From: Chrysoporthe austroafricana
Lineage: Eukaryota; Ascomycota; Sordariomycetes; Diaporthales; Cryphonectriaceae
Length of the DNA: 64,000 nt
Assembly: GCA_001051155.2 (NCBI GenBank)
Contig: JYIP02000005.1
Span: forward strand, 3,348,001-3,412,000
Direction of reading: 5' to 3'
The notes beneath the pieces were generated by a model. The model searched no databases. It was not told the DNA's origin and saw nothing but the letters and a program-made list of their open reading frames with translations. Shown here in pieces: positions 1-9,970 of the stretch. Position numbers and translations under genes: made by a program. The stretch's first letter is position 1. Every line of letters begins with the position of its first letter.

Positions 1-808
1 AGGAGCTCCTCAACCCCATCAAGCAGGACACTAAGAAGGGCAAGCTTCGATATGTCCGCAACTGCTTCCCCCACAAGGGCTACCTGTGGAACTACGGTGC
101 CTTCCCCCAGGTATGACAAGACCTCGCTCCCCTCGACTGGAGAATTTAGACCACAGAAGCTGACTGTTTCAATCCAGACCTGGGAGGACCCTAACGTCGT
201 CCACCCCGAGACCAAGGCCAAGGGCGACAACGACCCTCTCGATGTCTGCGAGATCGGCGAGCTTGTCGGCTACACTGGCCAGGTCAAGCAGGTCAAGGTT
301 CTCGGCGTCATGGCCCTGCTGGATGAGGAGGAGACTGACTGGAAGGTGATCGTTATCGATGTCAACGACCCTCTGGCCTCCAAGCTCAACGACGTCGAGG
401 ACGTCGAGCGCCACCTGCCCGGCCTGCTGCGCGCCACCAACGAGTGGTTCCGCATCTACAAGATCCCCGATGGCAAGCCCGAGAACCAGTTCGCCTTCAC
501 CGGCGAGTGCAAGAACAAGAAGTACGCCATGGATGTCATCCGTGAGTGTGCCGAGGCCTGGGACAGACTCATCACCGGCAAGACTCAGCCTGGTGCCGTC
601 TCTACGTATGCTCTAACCCCCAACTACTGTATTTTGCGTGACGCGATTACTGACAATCCCCTCTAGCACCAACGTCACCGTAGCCCACTCCCCCAGCCGC
701 ATCGACCCGAGCCAGCTGCCACCGATCCCCGCCAACGAGAACCTCCCCGCGGAGAAGATCGACGCCTCGATAGACAAGTGGTTCTTCATTAGCGGTGCCT
801 CCGCATAA
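1..808 (+). CDS. IPP1: Inorganic pyrophosphatase, 3' part (5' end outside window)
   Basis: Soluble family I inorganic pyrophosphatase, which hydrolyses PPi to phosphate and drives biosynthetic reactions in the cytosol. The window opens inside the gene, in the segment matching family text around KGKLRYVRN. Exons by frame: 3-110, 178-605 and 667-808, joined across introns 111-177 (gtatga...cag) and 606-666 (gtatgc...tag). The second exon holds the family signature [11 protein letters not shown], with the metal-binding acidic residues of the PPase active site, and further on DVNDPLA and [15 protein letters not shown]. The third exon carries the normal eukaryotic C-terminus, ending with [10 protein letters not shown] and TAA at 806-808. 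The N-terminal part with the rest of the active site lies upstream. All visible family blocks are intact, so this is very likely a functional gene cut only by the window edge. Confidence 0.95.
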
Positions 809-1585
809 CTGGCTGGCGGTACTCCTTAGGCGGGATTCATCGCAGCCAGCCTGGACCTAGTTGACATCGACCAGGTGGCAAACATAGCTCAATCAATGGT
901 CTCCGGCCTGGAGAGCTCGAGATGTTCGAGCTCTTCGCTGCTGGCCGAGCCCACGGTCTTCGTGTGATTGGCCCCTCGGGCGTTACATTCGTCGTCGTTC
1001 TGGGTTGGTAGCGTGCAAAGTGGACACCCGTGAAATGATCGCAGAGAACAAAAATTCAAGGCGCTTTGGGTTTCTTGTTAGAGTTCCTTTCTAAAGCTGA
1101 CTGCCCGTTTCGTCATGGTGATTTGTGAAGGAGATGCCCGTATCAGCGCTATGGGGTCCTCTCACGGGATGACCAAACCCTTCTTCTCGGCTCCTCTGGC
1201 TTGTAGAATAATCTCCTACCCAAGTCGGGTATCCTCTCTGGGCCCACCGGTGTACATCCCTTGGACCACAACATTTGAGACTACCTGCACCACACCTCGA
1301 CATCCTCCCTTTTGCGCGGCCTGCCGCTGGCAATCTTATTCGCGCCCTCGGAGGGCATTGAAGTCTTTCCTGTAGCAATCCAGCCACTGTATATAATTAT
1401 AATCCAAGTCTCGGCGATAGCCCGGTCTCCTACGACGCGGACAAAGTTTGAGCCGGACGTCGCGGCGCTGCAGAAGCACCTTTCGTCTCTTCTTTTCTTT
1501 GTCAGACCAACGCCAGACCATCCTGATGATCAATGCTTCCCACCCAATGCATGAACTGCAGTAATATGGATTCAATGCAACAGCC
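809..1585. other. Intergenic, between convergent gene ends
   Basis: This is the tail-to-tail spacer between the pyrophosphatase and the mL53 gene, so it should hold two 3' UTRs and polyadenylation signals. Short open frames on both strands (around 1091-1575) have no recognisable domain and read as chance. I see no RNA gene or repeat here. Confidence 0.5.
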
Positions 1586-1996
1586 TTATGCGTCCGCCAG
1601 AGCAGCCTGCTTCTGCAACACCCGGGAGTGCCTGTCGCACTCCTCGACGAGGCCCTTGATGCCCATGCTCTCGCAGTCGAGGTCTAGCAGCTTGCCGTCC
1701 TCTGTAGCAACACCACATTAGCCCTCGGAATCTTCTCGCCACCAGAGACCTTCCCGTGTGACTGGGCTTCCCCGGATTAAGGACCGGAGAGGGTAAGGTG
1801 TGGTGGTAAACGTACTGAACTTTACCTGCAGCGAGGTCTTCTCCGCTGCGGTCCTCGGCAGCAGCTTCGTCGTGATCGTCATCCCCTGGCTCCTCGCCGA
1901 CGGGGGCAGGACCGTCAGGAAGAGGCGCGCGGACTTGGACTTGGCTGAGAAGGGGTTGATCTTGGTAGTCACGTCGGTGATGAAGCGGGTGATCAT
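1586..1996 (-). CDS. MRPL44: Mitochondrial large-subunit ribosomal protein mL53
   Basis: Small component of the mitochondrial ribosome large subunit, called Mrpl44 in yeast and mL53 in unified naming. Two exons on the minus strand: 1996-1816 and 1701-1586, giving 98 residues, the usual size for the family. The start is the ATG at 1996, giving MITRFITDVTTKINPFS, which is the family N-terminus. The next block contains RLFLTVLPPSARSQGM and LLPRT. The intron (1815-1702, gtacgt...cag) splits the conserved VKFKDGK block; the joined frame reads VKFKDGKLLDLDCESMGIKG and ends ...QAALADA. It is transcribed divergently from SEC20. The splice choice restores the conserved motif exactly, so I am confident in the model. 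Confidence 0.9.
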
Positions 1997-2497
1997 CTTG
2001 GGCGGCCGGGTGTTGTTGGAAGCTGGGGTTCCGGATGGTCTTCGGCGGTTATGGGGCTTTTCTGACGGGGATCCTCAGACGGCTAGGCGGTGCTTTCGTA
2101 GCTTGAGCATGGAGATATACTTTAGTCGAAAGTTCACTGACGTTGTTGTTCCTCGAAGCCGTCACCGTCCAGCGCGGGCGGGCCTCGAAAATTCGCGGGA
2201 CGTTTTGCGCAGGCGGCCTGCCCCGGGCCGCGGGAGCTCGGACCAGCGTTTAGCAGGTACTCGGTCGTGTCAGTCCAGAAGGCTTCCAGAATGTCACCCA
2301 AAAAAGGTGACGTCGGGCAGGCAAAGCCAACTTGGCCCCTTGGATACCACTCCAAAAAGTCGCCAGCTTACTTCGTACACTGCGCTCTAATTCTGTACAT
2401 TTGCTCACACCCTCTGCTCCCTCCACCGACGTACCTCATGTCTAAGGGTCTCGCTCCTGGGAGTACGTAGAGGACAGACGGGGCCTGAAAAAGAAAG
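1997..2497. promoter_or_regulatory. Shared divergent promoter region of mL53 and SEC20
   Basis: The 501-bp spacer separates two start codons facing away from each other and must hold both promoters. It contains a perfect 6-bp inverted repeat, GTCACC (2293-2298) and GGTGAC (2306-2311), around an A-rich 7-bp spacer. The right arm runs into TGACGTC (2308-2314), one base short of the palindromic CRE/bZIP site. A pyrimidine-rich stretch lies about 40-100 bp before the SEC20 ATG. That a factor binds here is inference only. Confidence 0.45.
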
Positions 2498-3725
2498 ATG
2501 TCCTTCGACGCCCTCCAGGAGCGTCTGACCGCGCTCCAGGAGACAACCACACAGGTCAGAGAGCTCATCGACCGGCTCTCGAAGCTCGACTTCCAGCCGG
2601 GGTCCGTGCTCCTCCCACAGGGCGGCGATGACGACGACGACGAGAACGTCGCGACCGAACTGAGCGGCGAGATCAACCAGATTCTGCGCGAGGAGGAGGA
2701 GGACCTGGAGCTGCTGGCCGAGGAGGTCACGGACCTGAGGGGCGGGAAGGAGGGGAGTGAAGCCGCGAGGCGCAAGGAGAGGTTGCGAGAGGGGCTAACG
2801 AGGCTGGAGGGAGACGTTAAGAGGTTCGCATATCCCCGAAACCCCCACGTCCGTTGTACGATGTAATATAGGACAGGTATGTGGCTGACTACGGATCACG
2901 CACAGCGCCCGGATCGCCTTCCACAAAGCCCAGCTCACAGCGCGCCGCTCCCTGGAGGCCGCGCGCCGGCTCGAGCGCCAGCTGCTGCTACAGTCCTACA
3001 CCAAAGCGACGTCGACCCCCTCCCGGAGCGGCGCGAACTCGCCGGCGCCGCCTGCGGGGCCCCGGCGCAGGCACACACAGAAGAGCGCCCGGGACCCGGA
3101 CCCCGTGGTGGCGGCGTCGTCGGACCTGACGCAGTCCCTGCACCGCGCGCGCCAGCTCGTGCAGGACGAGCTCGCGCGCTCCGTGACGCTGCACGGGACC
3201 CTGCAGGAGTCGACCGCCCAGCTGCGGCAGCTGGGCGGGACGTACGGCCGCATGGAGGACATGCTGACGTCCAGCAGGGACCTGCTCGGCACACTGATGA
3301 AGAGCGCCAAGAGCGATACGTGGTACCTGGAGACGACCTTCTACATGCTCGTGGCCACGCTGGGCTGGCTGGTGTTCCGCCGGTGGCTGTACGGCCCACT
3401 CTGGTGGCTGGTCTGGCTGCCTCTCCGGCTGGTCTTCCGGACGGGGTCGGGCGCGGTGGGCATGGTGGGCGCGGGCTCGGGCCACGGGGCCCGGATGGAG
3501 GTTGTGGACGGGGCCGGGGGGAGGGTGGAGGTCGAGATGGGCAGCGAGGGGACGGTACCGACAGTGAAGGTTGGGAGGGAGGAGAGGGTGGACAAGGGGG
3601 ACCCGGAGAGTATGGCTGAGCAGGTTGGGCGGATCATCGATGGGGATGCGAGTGAGTCTGGCGAGACAGAGGTGTTTGTGCCGGTCTCCGATGGAGAGGA
3701 CGGGCGGGTGAGAGATGAGTTGTAG
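2498..3725 (+). CDS. SEC20: SNARE protein Sec20 (ER Golgi-retrieval t-SNARE)
   Basis: Qb-type SNARE of the ER membrane that acts with Ufe1, Use1 and Sec22 in retrograde Golgi-to-ER fusion. Exons 2498-2823 and 2906-3725 give about 381 residues. The N-terminal half is helical, with coiled-coil potential and an acidic run (DDDDDE at about residues 44-49). The Sec20 domain follows: VAASSDLTQSLHRARQLVQ, then the core LQESTAQLRQLGG...MLTSSRDLLGTLMKSAKSDTWYLE. A membrane anchor follows at once (FYMLVATLGWLVFRRWLYG, then WWLVWLPLRLVF). The roughly 100-residue tail after the anchor is Gly/Glu/Val-rich, more extended than in yeast, and lacks an obvious HDEL. The frame needs a GTTCGC donor (2824) and the acceptor at 2905; this weak-looking donor is the one soft point. 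Family assignment is strong. Confidence 0.88.
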
Positions 3726-4430
3726 GCGGCATGCGTGGAGCATAGCAAGCTAGAAGGTACATACAGCCTCTCAGATACCCCTATAGCGCTGATGATTCCA
3801 ATGATCTGCTCATTTACAACCAACATTCCCGAATGATGTGGCTATTCCAGACCTCTCTCTTGTTAAAAGCTAACGATCAAGAGCAAGGGTCACGAGCACA
3901 TCGCTGGTGCAGTTTTGCTCAGGACGGCGGAAAGAAGACGGCCTTCCATCACCATCTGCTGCTTGCTTGTCATAGGTTGTGAGTGGCATGAATTTTGCTT
4001 TCAGTTAATCATTAAGGTCAAGTCCCGGATCAAAACGCCGGCGAAAATGCTACCGCATCTCATACGCATCGTGTCGACCACCTATTATGTACATCCAGGC
4101 GTTTTCACTGTTTTGAGATCACCCCCTTCTGTCTTGTTCGTTCTCGTGTAGCCGACAAGACTCCCAATTCTATGGAAGAGCCGTGGTCATTGCTGTTTGA
4201 TGCGATCCAGTTTCCCGTCTTTCTCTACACCGTACATCCCGACTGGCCTAGGTCTGGAACTGGACAGGTGTTTCTCTTTCCCCTCTGGATGTAGCCTTTC
4301 CCCAACATCTGTCAGAACCCTGGCTGCTCCCAACGTGCAGCAAGACAGAATGATAATCGAACAGGCTCTTTGGTCCTCCTCCAATCGAAGACTTCCCAAT
4401 GCACCCTGGAATTGGCAGAACAGTAGCCTT
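3726..4430. other. Intergenic, convergent
   Basis: A 705-bp spacer between the 3' ends of SEC20 and the monooxygenase. Small open frames at 3915-4151 and 4187-4562 show no domain. I see no repeat or RNA gene. Confidence 0.5.
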
Positions 4431-6727
4431 CTACGAGCTCATGTTCGCAGTTGCACTCGCATTCCCGTTCGCACAATTAGCCGCAGCAGCGGCCGCCGCT
4501 GTAACGACGGCGGCGGCGGCGGCTGGGATCGGGCTCCTCTTCAGGACTTCGGGGACTTCTAAGAAGCGGTCATAGTAAGAGTCGAGCCACCTGGCCGCCT
4601 CCTCGCCCGCGTCGTCGACGCTCGAATCCCATCTGCCGAGGCTGCCAACGTATCCGTCGGGTCGGACGTTAACGATGGCGACCTCGCCTGGACCCAGGCT
4701 GCCCAGCCACTTGTTAGTGCAGAGCGAGCCGCGTGTGTCCTGCTCAGGGATGTCATCCAGGTAGAAGGTCCACCTGCTATCTTGCAGTAAAGGCGGCAGG
4801 TCGGAAATTTCGATGTCAGATTTGGGCATTGTTGCTAGTAAATCTAGTTAGGACCGTGATCTTCTGGATCGAGTTGAGAGGGCAGAACGGTACTCACTGA
4901 TAAGTCCAAAGGTGAAGAGGTGGCTGACGGCCGTATACCTCTCTGGTCTGACGTAGATATCCTCTGGAGCGGGTAGTCTCGGTTGTGCCGCGTACGAGAG
5001 ACTGGCAGCCACCGACAGTTGACGGATGAGCGAGGAGTCTGCAGCAAGAGCATCGCAGAAGTTCTCGAGGAACATCTTTGATTGGTGCACATCCCACATC
5101 AACAAGTATATCCTGAACTGGCCCAGCATGGGTATGTCGAGCTGGATATCGACAGGGTTGGAGTCCAGGTACCGGGTCACTTTGGCCGGAGGAAGTAAGC
5201 AACCGGGTTTGGCCTCTCCCAGGAGCCATGTCTGGCTCTCCATCATGTTGATGGCGTTCTCTCCGTACTCTGCGCCAATGCCGGAGATGAATCGTACATT
5301 CGTCTTGAAGTTCTCGGCCAATGTGACTGCGTCACCAGCGGCAATCTGATTCGCATGCTCGTAGTCGAAGTTGACGAGATCCAAGGCAATCTTCCTTCTT
5401 TCATCCTCGTAGCTTTCCAGTAGCGCCGGCTTCGCCAATCCTCGGACCGCGTAGTTCAGTTTCCACGCTATGTTCCAAGCATCGTGCATCGACGTATTCA
5501 TGCCTTGCGATGCCTTTGGGGAGTGAGTGTGGCTTGCGTCGCCTGCCAAGAACGCCCTGTGGTGAGAGTCACAGAATCGGCTGGCCACCCGCTGGCCGAT
5601 TTGATATCGACCAAACCATTCGATGTACTTCCAGTTGACCCGGAATGGCTTCATGATCTCCTTGGCCCGCGCCATGATGTACTCCTGACCCAGGGTCTTC
5701 TTGTCCTCTTTCATCCCGCTCTTCAGCTCGATGTAGAACCTCGTCATGTTGCGTTCCCTAGGGATGATGAGTATAGAACCATACTCTTGTGAGTACACCA
5801 GAGTCTTAGACCAGATATCTGGGAAGTCGGTATCGATCTCTCCGTCTAGCACACCCCAGACTACAGCTTGAGACATGCCCACAGGCCTTGCCTCCGGGAT
5901 GCTCTTGCGCACTTTAGAGTGTGCTCCATCGCCTGGAAATGATTAGCCAAAGCCAAGTCGGTAGCGTCTCGGTACCACACTCACATCCAACGAGATATTG
6001 TGCAAGTATCGTCCTCTTATCCTGTGTCACATTCACCCTGGTGTTGATCTGCAATGCCGCGCCAACTTTCTTGGACATCAAAGAGTCGCAAGCACTGTAT
6101 GACTCGAAGGCACAATTCCTCTTCACCTCAACACCGCGCTTCTTCATGTCGTCGATGAAAAGACTCTCGACCATTCCCTGGTGTACCAGTAGGATATAGG
6201 GATCCAAGACATCGATCACCGGTGGGTAGTGGACTTCGCGCCCCAGCCGGCGTAAAGGCTCGTCTGCTGTCCCTCGCCAAAACGAGATGTCGTATACACG
6301 AACGCCTCTTTGCAATAATGAGTCTGCTAACCGCATCTGTCGAAATGTCTCGATGGTCTTTGGCTGCAAGCCATCAGCCCTGTGAAACCATGTCAACCTA
6401 GCTGAACACACTACTTTTTCTTCTCTCTGCTTCTCCTTATCAGGGTATATACCTTCCCACTGGCGTAGGGTCCGCCCTATCGTCTATGACCTGTGCCTTG
6501 ATGCCCATCCGTGCCAGGTTCGCCCCAAGCATTAGACCAGCCGGGCCGGCACCCACAACGCAGACCTGGCATTGCGAGGGCGCCTCGGGCATGCTCCGCA
6601 GCAGGGTGACGCGATCGACGCAGTTGGCGCCGATGACGCCCTCTGTAGTTTCCACATTGCCATCATGGCTTCTCGTATTCTCCGAGGTTGTCTCGAGTAT
6701 GCCTGGCGCCATGGTCGCACACACCAA
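4431..6727 (-). CDS. FAD-dependent aromatic monooxygenase (phenol 2-monooxygenase-like)
   Basis: Flavoprotein hydroxylase of the PheA/TfdB group, expected to use NADPH and O2 to hydroxylate a phenolic substrate; the substrate is unknown. Four exons on the minus strand: 6727-6453, 6379-5985, 5932-4898 and 4834-4431, giving about 702 residues. GAGPAG at residues 59-64 is the Rossmann FAD motif. The DG motif appears as DGAHSKVRK, formed across intron 2. The second FAD motif is [20 protein letters not shown]. The C-terminal part is the thioredoxin-like phenol hydroxylase domain, including [15 protein letters not shown]. Met46 (ATG at 6592) is an alternative start that fits the family better, because the first 45 residues are not conserved-looking. 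The last 30 residues are an alanine-rich tail unlike the family. No partner pathway genes adjoin it. Confidence 0.85.
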
Positions 6728-9700
6728 GCCTGAGAGCTTGCCTTGCCTTGATCAGAGCGGAATGCACCGGCGCGCCTCGGCGGGAGCGATGGGATCAGCA
6801 CTCGCGATGTGCGCGGAGTTCGTCGGTGGAGAGATGGAGAGAGGGCCGGTCGTGGCCGAGGGGCGATAGTACGATGTGCGCCGCCGAGGTGGTCGTCAAG
6901 TTCGTGAGTCTGGTGTTGGGGGGAGCCCAGGCCGTCTGTGGGCACGAGACGGGAGCCGGGGGAGGTAGGTACAGCTCTGTTTTGGTCGTCCTTCTCGCCG
7001 GCGCCGCTCAGGTCACGGAGAGGATCCCGGGGCTACGCGAGAGCTGGAAGCCTTGAGCACCTGAAACCACAGGTCCAGCCAGGAGTCGCGGTGATACTAC
7101 GACTTCTGGGCTGTGGTATGGAGTGCTCGAACTCGTGGCAGCCGGGGTCGAGCCTGTCCAGGTCGGGTGGACTGCAGACGGCAGATGCGAGATTTGAGAT
7201 AGACCCGTTCGCACCAGATCCAGCAGAGCGGTACGTGGGACGAGGCGGCGATCCAGGACCCAGCGTGATGGGAGGGACGGGGGCGAGTGGGTTGCGACCA
7301 AGGTGTTGGGAGCTATTGATCTTGGGGGAGGCCGTCTGGACCAGCGAGGTGGAAAGAATGTTCAAAAAGACAGGGAGTAGTCACCCATAGGTATGTCGTA
7401 CTGAAACAGGCGGGACCCAGGCCAGGAGGCGACACAGCCAGAGACACGCGATATCAAACGGGTAGCGCTGGGTCGGCCTATGACAATGTGATTTGAATCA
7501 GCTGCAGGGCGGCAAGCAGAAGATGTCTCTGGTGCAGCAGGATGCGGCGCGGCGCGAGCAGAGCGTTGTCGGTCGTCAGGGTTGCATCCATCTCTTGTCT
7601 TGTCGTGCGCCGATCCGATCAACCCAAACCTACCAGAGGTTTCGGCTGCCGCGACGGTACCGGCGTGGACGAGGGCGTGGGACGCGGGCGTGGAAGTGGG
7701 AGCAGGACGGGGATGGTTCGAGTCCAGAGCTTGTCGCAACGTACGAGAAGTGGTTCGATTATTTCTGCCAGGTGGGAACCCCCGCGGGTGGGTACGGCAC
7801 CTATAGCTGCTGCAGCACAGCGAGAAGCCGCCGTACCTTGGGCCCTGGACCCCTGGGCCCTGGACCCTCTACGGTGCCAACCCCACGCCCGCAACGCTCT
7901 GGCATCCCCAGGCGCTCAGTTGCCCAGCCCGCTGCCCAGCCCCGCTGCCAGCCCTGCCGAGGGCCCCAAAGAACCTTCTGACGCTCCAGCGCGCCCCTGG
8001 CAAGCCGTGCCAATCACGCCGCGTCTGGAGTAGCCTGATCAGCCCACCCCGTCAGCCCGCTCGACAGACCGCGGCCCGCTCTTCTCACGGGTCCGCCTAG
8101 TGCTTGACAGGAATCCTCCGGGCCCTTACTCCAGGCAGTTAGCACCATGAGGCCCTGAACGGCCTAGCACCGACCACTGTGGCACTACTGGGTACGGACT
8201 ACTTAGTTCTCAGTACGGACGTACACATCCAAGCAGCACCCCTTGAGAGGATCGGAAATCTTGCCGTCTTGGCCAGCAACCCCAGATAACCCCAGAGAAA
8301 AGCCAGTTCTCTACTATACTTATCACACATACTAAGTAGGCAGCATGTAGGAGGAGAGAGGCTAGAGTCGGTCCTTTACGTTCCCCACCAGGGCAGGCCG
8401 AGGGAGGGCGTTCTTATCGAGGCGCCAGGCTCTGGTCCCCCCCTCGCTACACGGCACTTACGTAGGGAGCAGGGCGAAAGCTCGGTGTATCTCCTCGTGC
8501 TCCCCCAACAAGGGTTCAGGCTCCCTCTCGACGACGGCACGGAGCACTCACCTCACCGTCCCCATGATCCTGCCGGTCTTCTATCACAAACGACGACGCT
8601 CACACATTCGATAAGAGTTCAGACGATCGCCATGCTCTGGACCCCATCGGGATGGTGCCGGGCGACCTTGCTGACTATTCACACAATGTGGTCTGACCCT
8701 CTCCTGTTGCGGCCCCGGGTGAGCTTACTAGTCGGTCAACTCGGCAGGTGGTCAGGTGGTCGGCTGACGGCAACATGCCCTGCGATGAGCGTCTTCACAA
8801 ATCGAGCTCGAGGGGCTTATGCAGGCTTGCAAATCCTGCACAATCCTGCTCAACGAAACAGTCCGGCAGTTACGCCCCAGTCGGCATCTGCAGCAGCGAC
8901 CCTTGGGTCCGGAGCCAACGGGTCCTCGCAGGAGACAGCACCCTTGTGTGTAGTGAGTGTGTTGGGACACCAGATACGCTCTCGGGAAGACCAAGATGAG
9001 GTCCTTCTCCGAGGTTTCAGGGGTTAGCGAACGCGTCGGTTACCAGGCAGGTTGAAATCCAGGCCAAATTAAGTCGTGGTAATCTTGGGCCATCTTCGAC
9101 CCAAGAGGGCAATACCGGAAATCTAAAAAAAATTCAAAGATCTCTTTTAGAGAAGATATACGATCGGGCATTTACCTTGTGGTGCACAGTGTATGGCGCA
9201 AAATCCCCGGATTTTAGATAACAAGTTTTCCCACTCAGCCGCCTGCCGGGGTTGTGCCTTTGCCGAATATTGCCCTCCTATGCCTTCAGGTCTTCAACAG
9301 CTCAACTGTCCAAGAGCTCCTTATATGCAGGGTAGACACTCGCACAAAACAAATGCTGCTGTTTCGCTGACAGAGCCTTTTCTCGGCGAGAGACCACTAC
9401 CACAGTGGCTGCTCGTTCTCCTCCCCAGCAGAGTTTGCTAGCGTTATAGCATAGCTTGAAGATCGTTCTATTGCACCGCCTTCATCTCGCGAGAATGGCG
9501 GAGGACGCTCCAGTTTGGCGCGCTGACGGCCAGCCATGCCGCAAACTGAGAGCGCCTGACCCGCATTGGGCGGTTGGAGAAGGCCTTGCGATCGGGCGAG
9601 GCGGGTTAGGCGACTTCGCTACCTTCGAGCGACCTTTTTCCTCTGGCGTTATTCTTGGATGCAGTTCGCGTTCTCTTGACGCTGGCATCGCTTTGCTTGA

Positions 9701-9829
9701 TCACTGCGCCTGGTTCCAAGAAGCTATTGGCTCCAGGCCGAATGTTCTCAGTGCCAGTGCCCGTTCAGATCGTCAGGTTGTAGCAGTGCTCAAAATTGCA
9801 AGCCCCGTGCCGTTAAGGCGGCTCACGGT
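6728..9829. other. Gene-free stretch, GC-rich with short repeats
   Basis: About 3.1 kb with many short open frames on both strands and none with a recognisable domain, intron-consistent continuation or conserved look. The first part is presumably the monooxygenase promoter. Around 7.8-8.0 kb the DNA is very C-rich with short direct repeats (see 7838-7866). From about 9.05 kb it becomes more AT-rich. I cannot support a gene here. Confidence 0.4.
7838..7866. repeat. Short tandem repeat, 15-bp period, two copies
   Basis: Two adjacent near-identical units around GGGCCCTGGACC, at about 7838-7851 and 7853-7866, inside a C-rich stretch. Each unit carries the palindrome GGGCCC. No function is evident. 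Confidence 0.6.
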
Positions 9830-9970
9830 ACGACGATATGGCTCATGACCCTGGCTACGTTGAAGGTCGAGCAAGGTTTCGGTCCAGAGTCATGCCCGTA
9901 TGCGATTCTTTCACATGCGTGGGAAGATGGACAGGAGGTCACATTCAAGCATATGGTTGACTCGGCCACC
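9830..9970 (+). pseudogene. HET (heterokaryon incompatibility) domain fragment
   Basis: An open stretch starting at ATG 9845 contains CPYAILSHAWEDGQEVTFKH, which matches the opening block of the fungal HET domain (pattern YAILSHTW...EVTF). It is preceded by a TLKVEQGFG segment, as in HET N-termini. The frame stays open only to about 10036 and turns into a serine-rich, non-conserved sequence after residue 42. The later HET blocks (the VWIDTCCID-like core and the MF-WY block) are not seen in the next few kb on either strand. HET proteins trigger vegetative incompatibility cell death; this copy is most simply a truncated relic. A recent insertion or a distant exon cannot be excluded from sequence alone. 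Confidence 0.6.

Noticed and set aside
7715..7725. GGTTCGAGTCC, a match to the tRNA B-box consensus
   Set aside because: The T-stem forms only three pairs and no D-arm, anticodon arm or acceptor stem can be drawn upstream, so it is not a tRNA.
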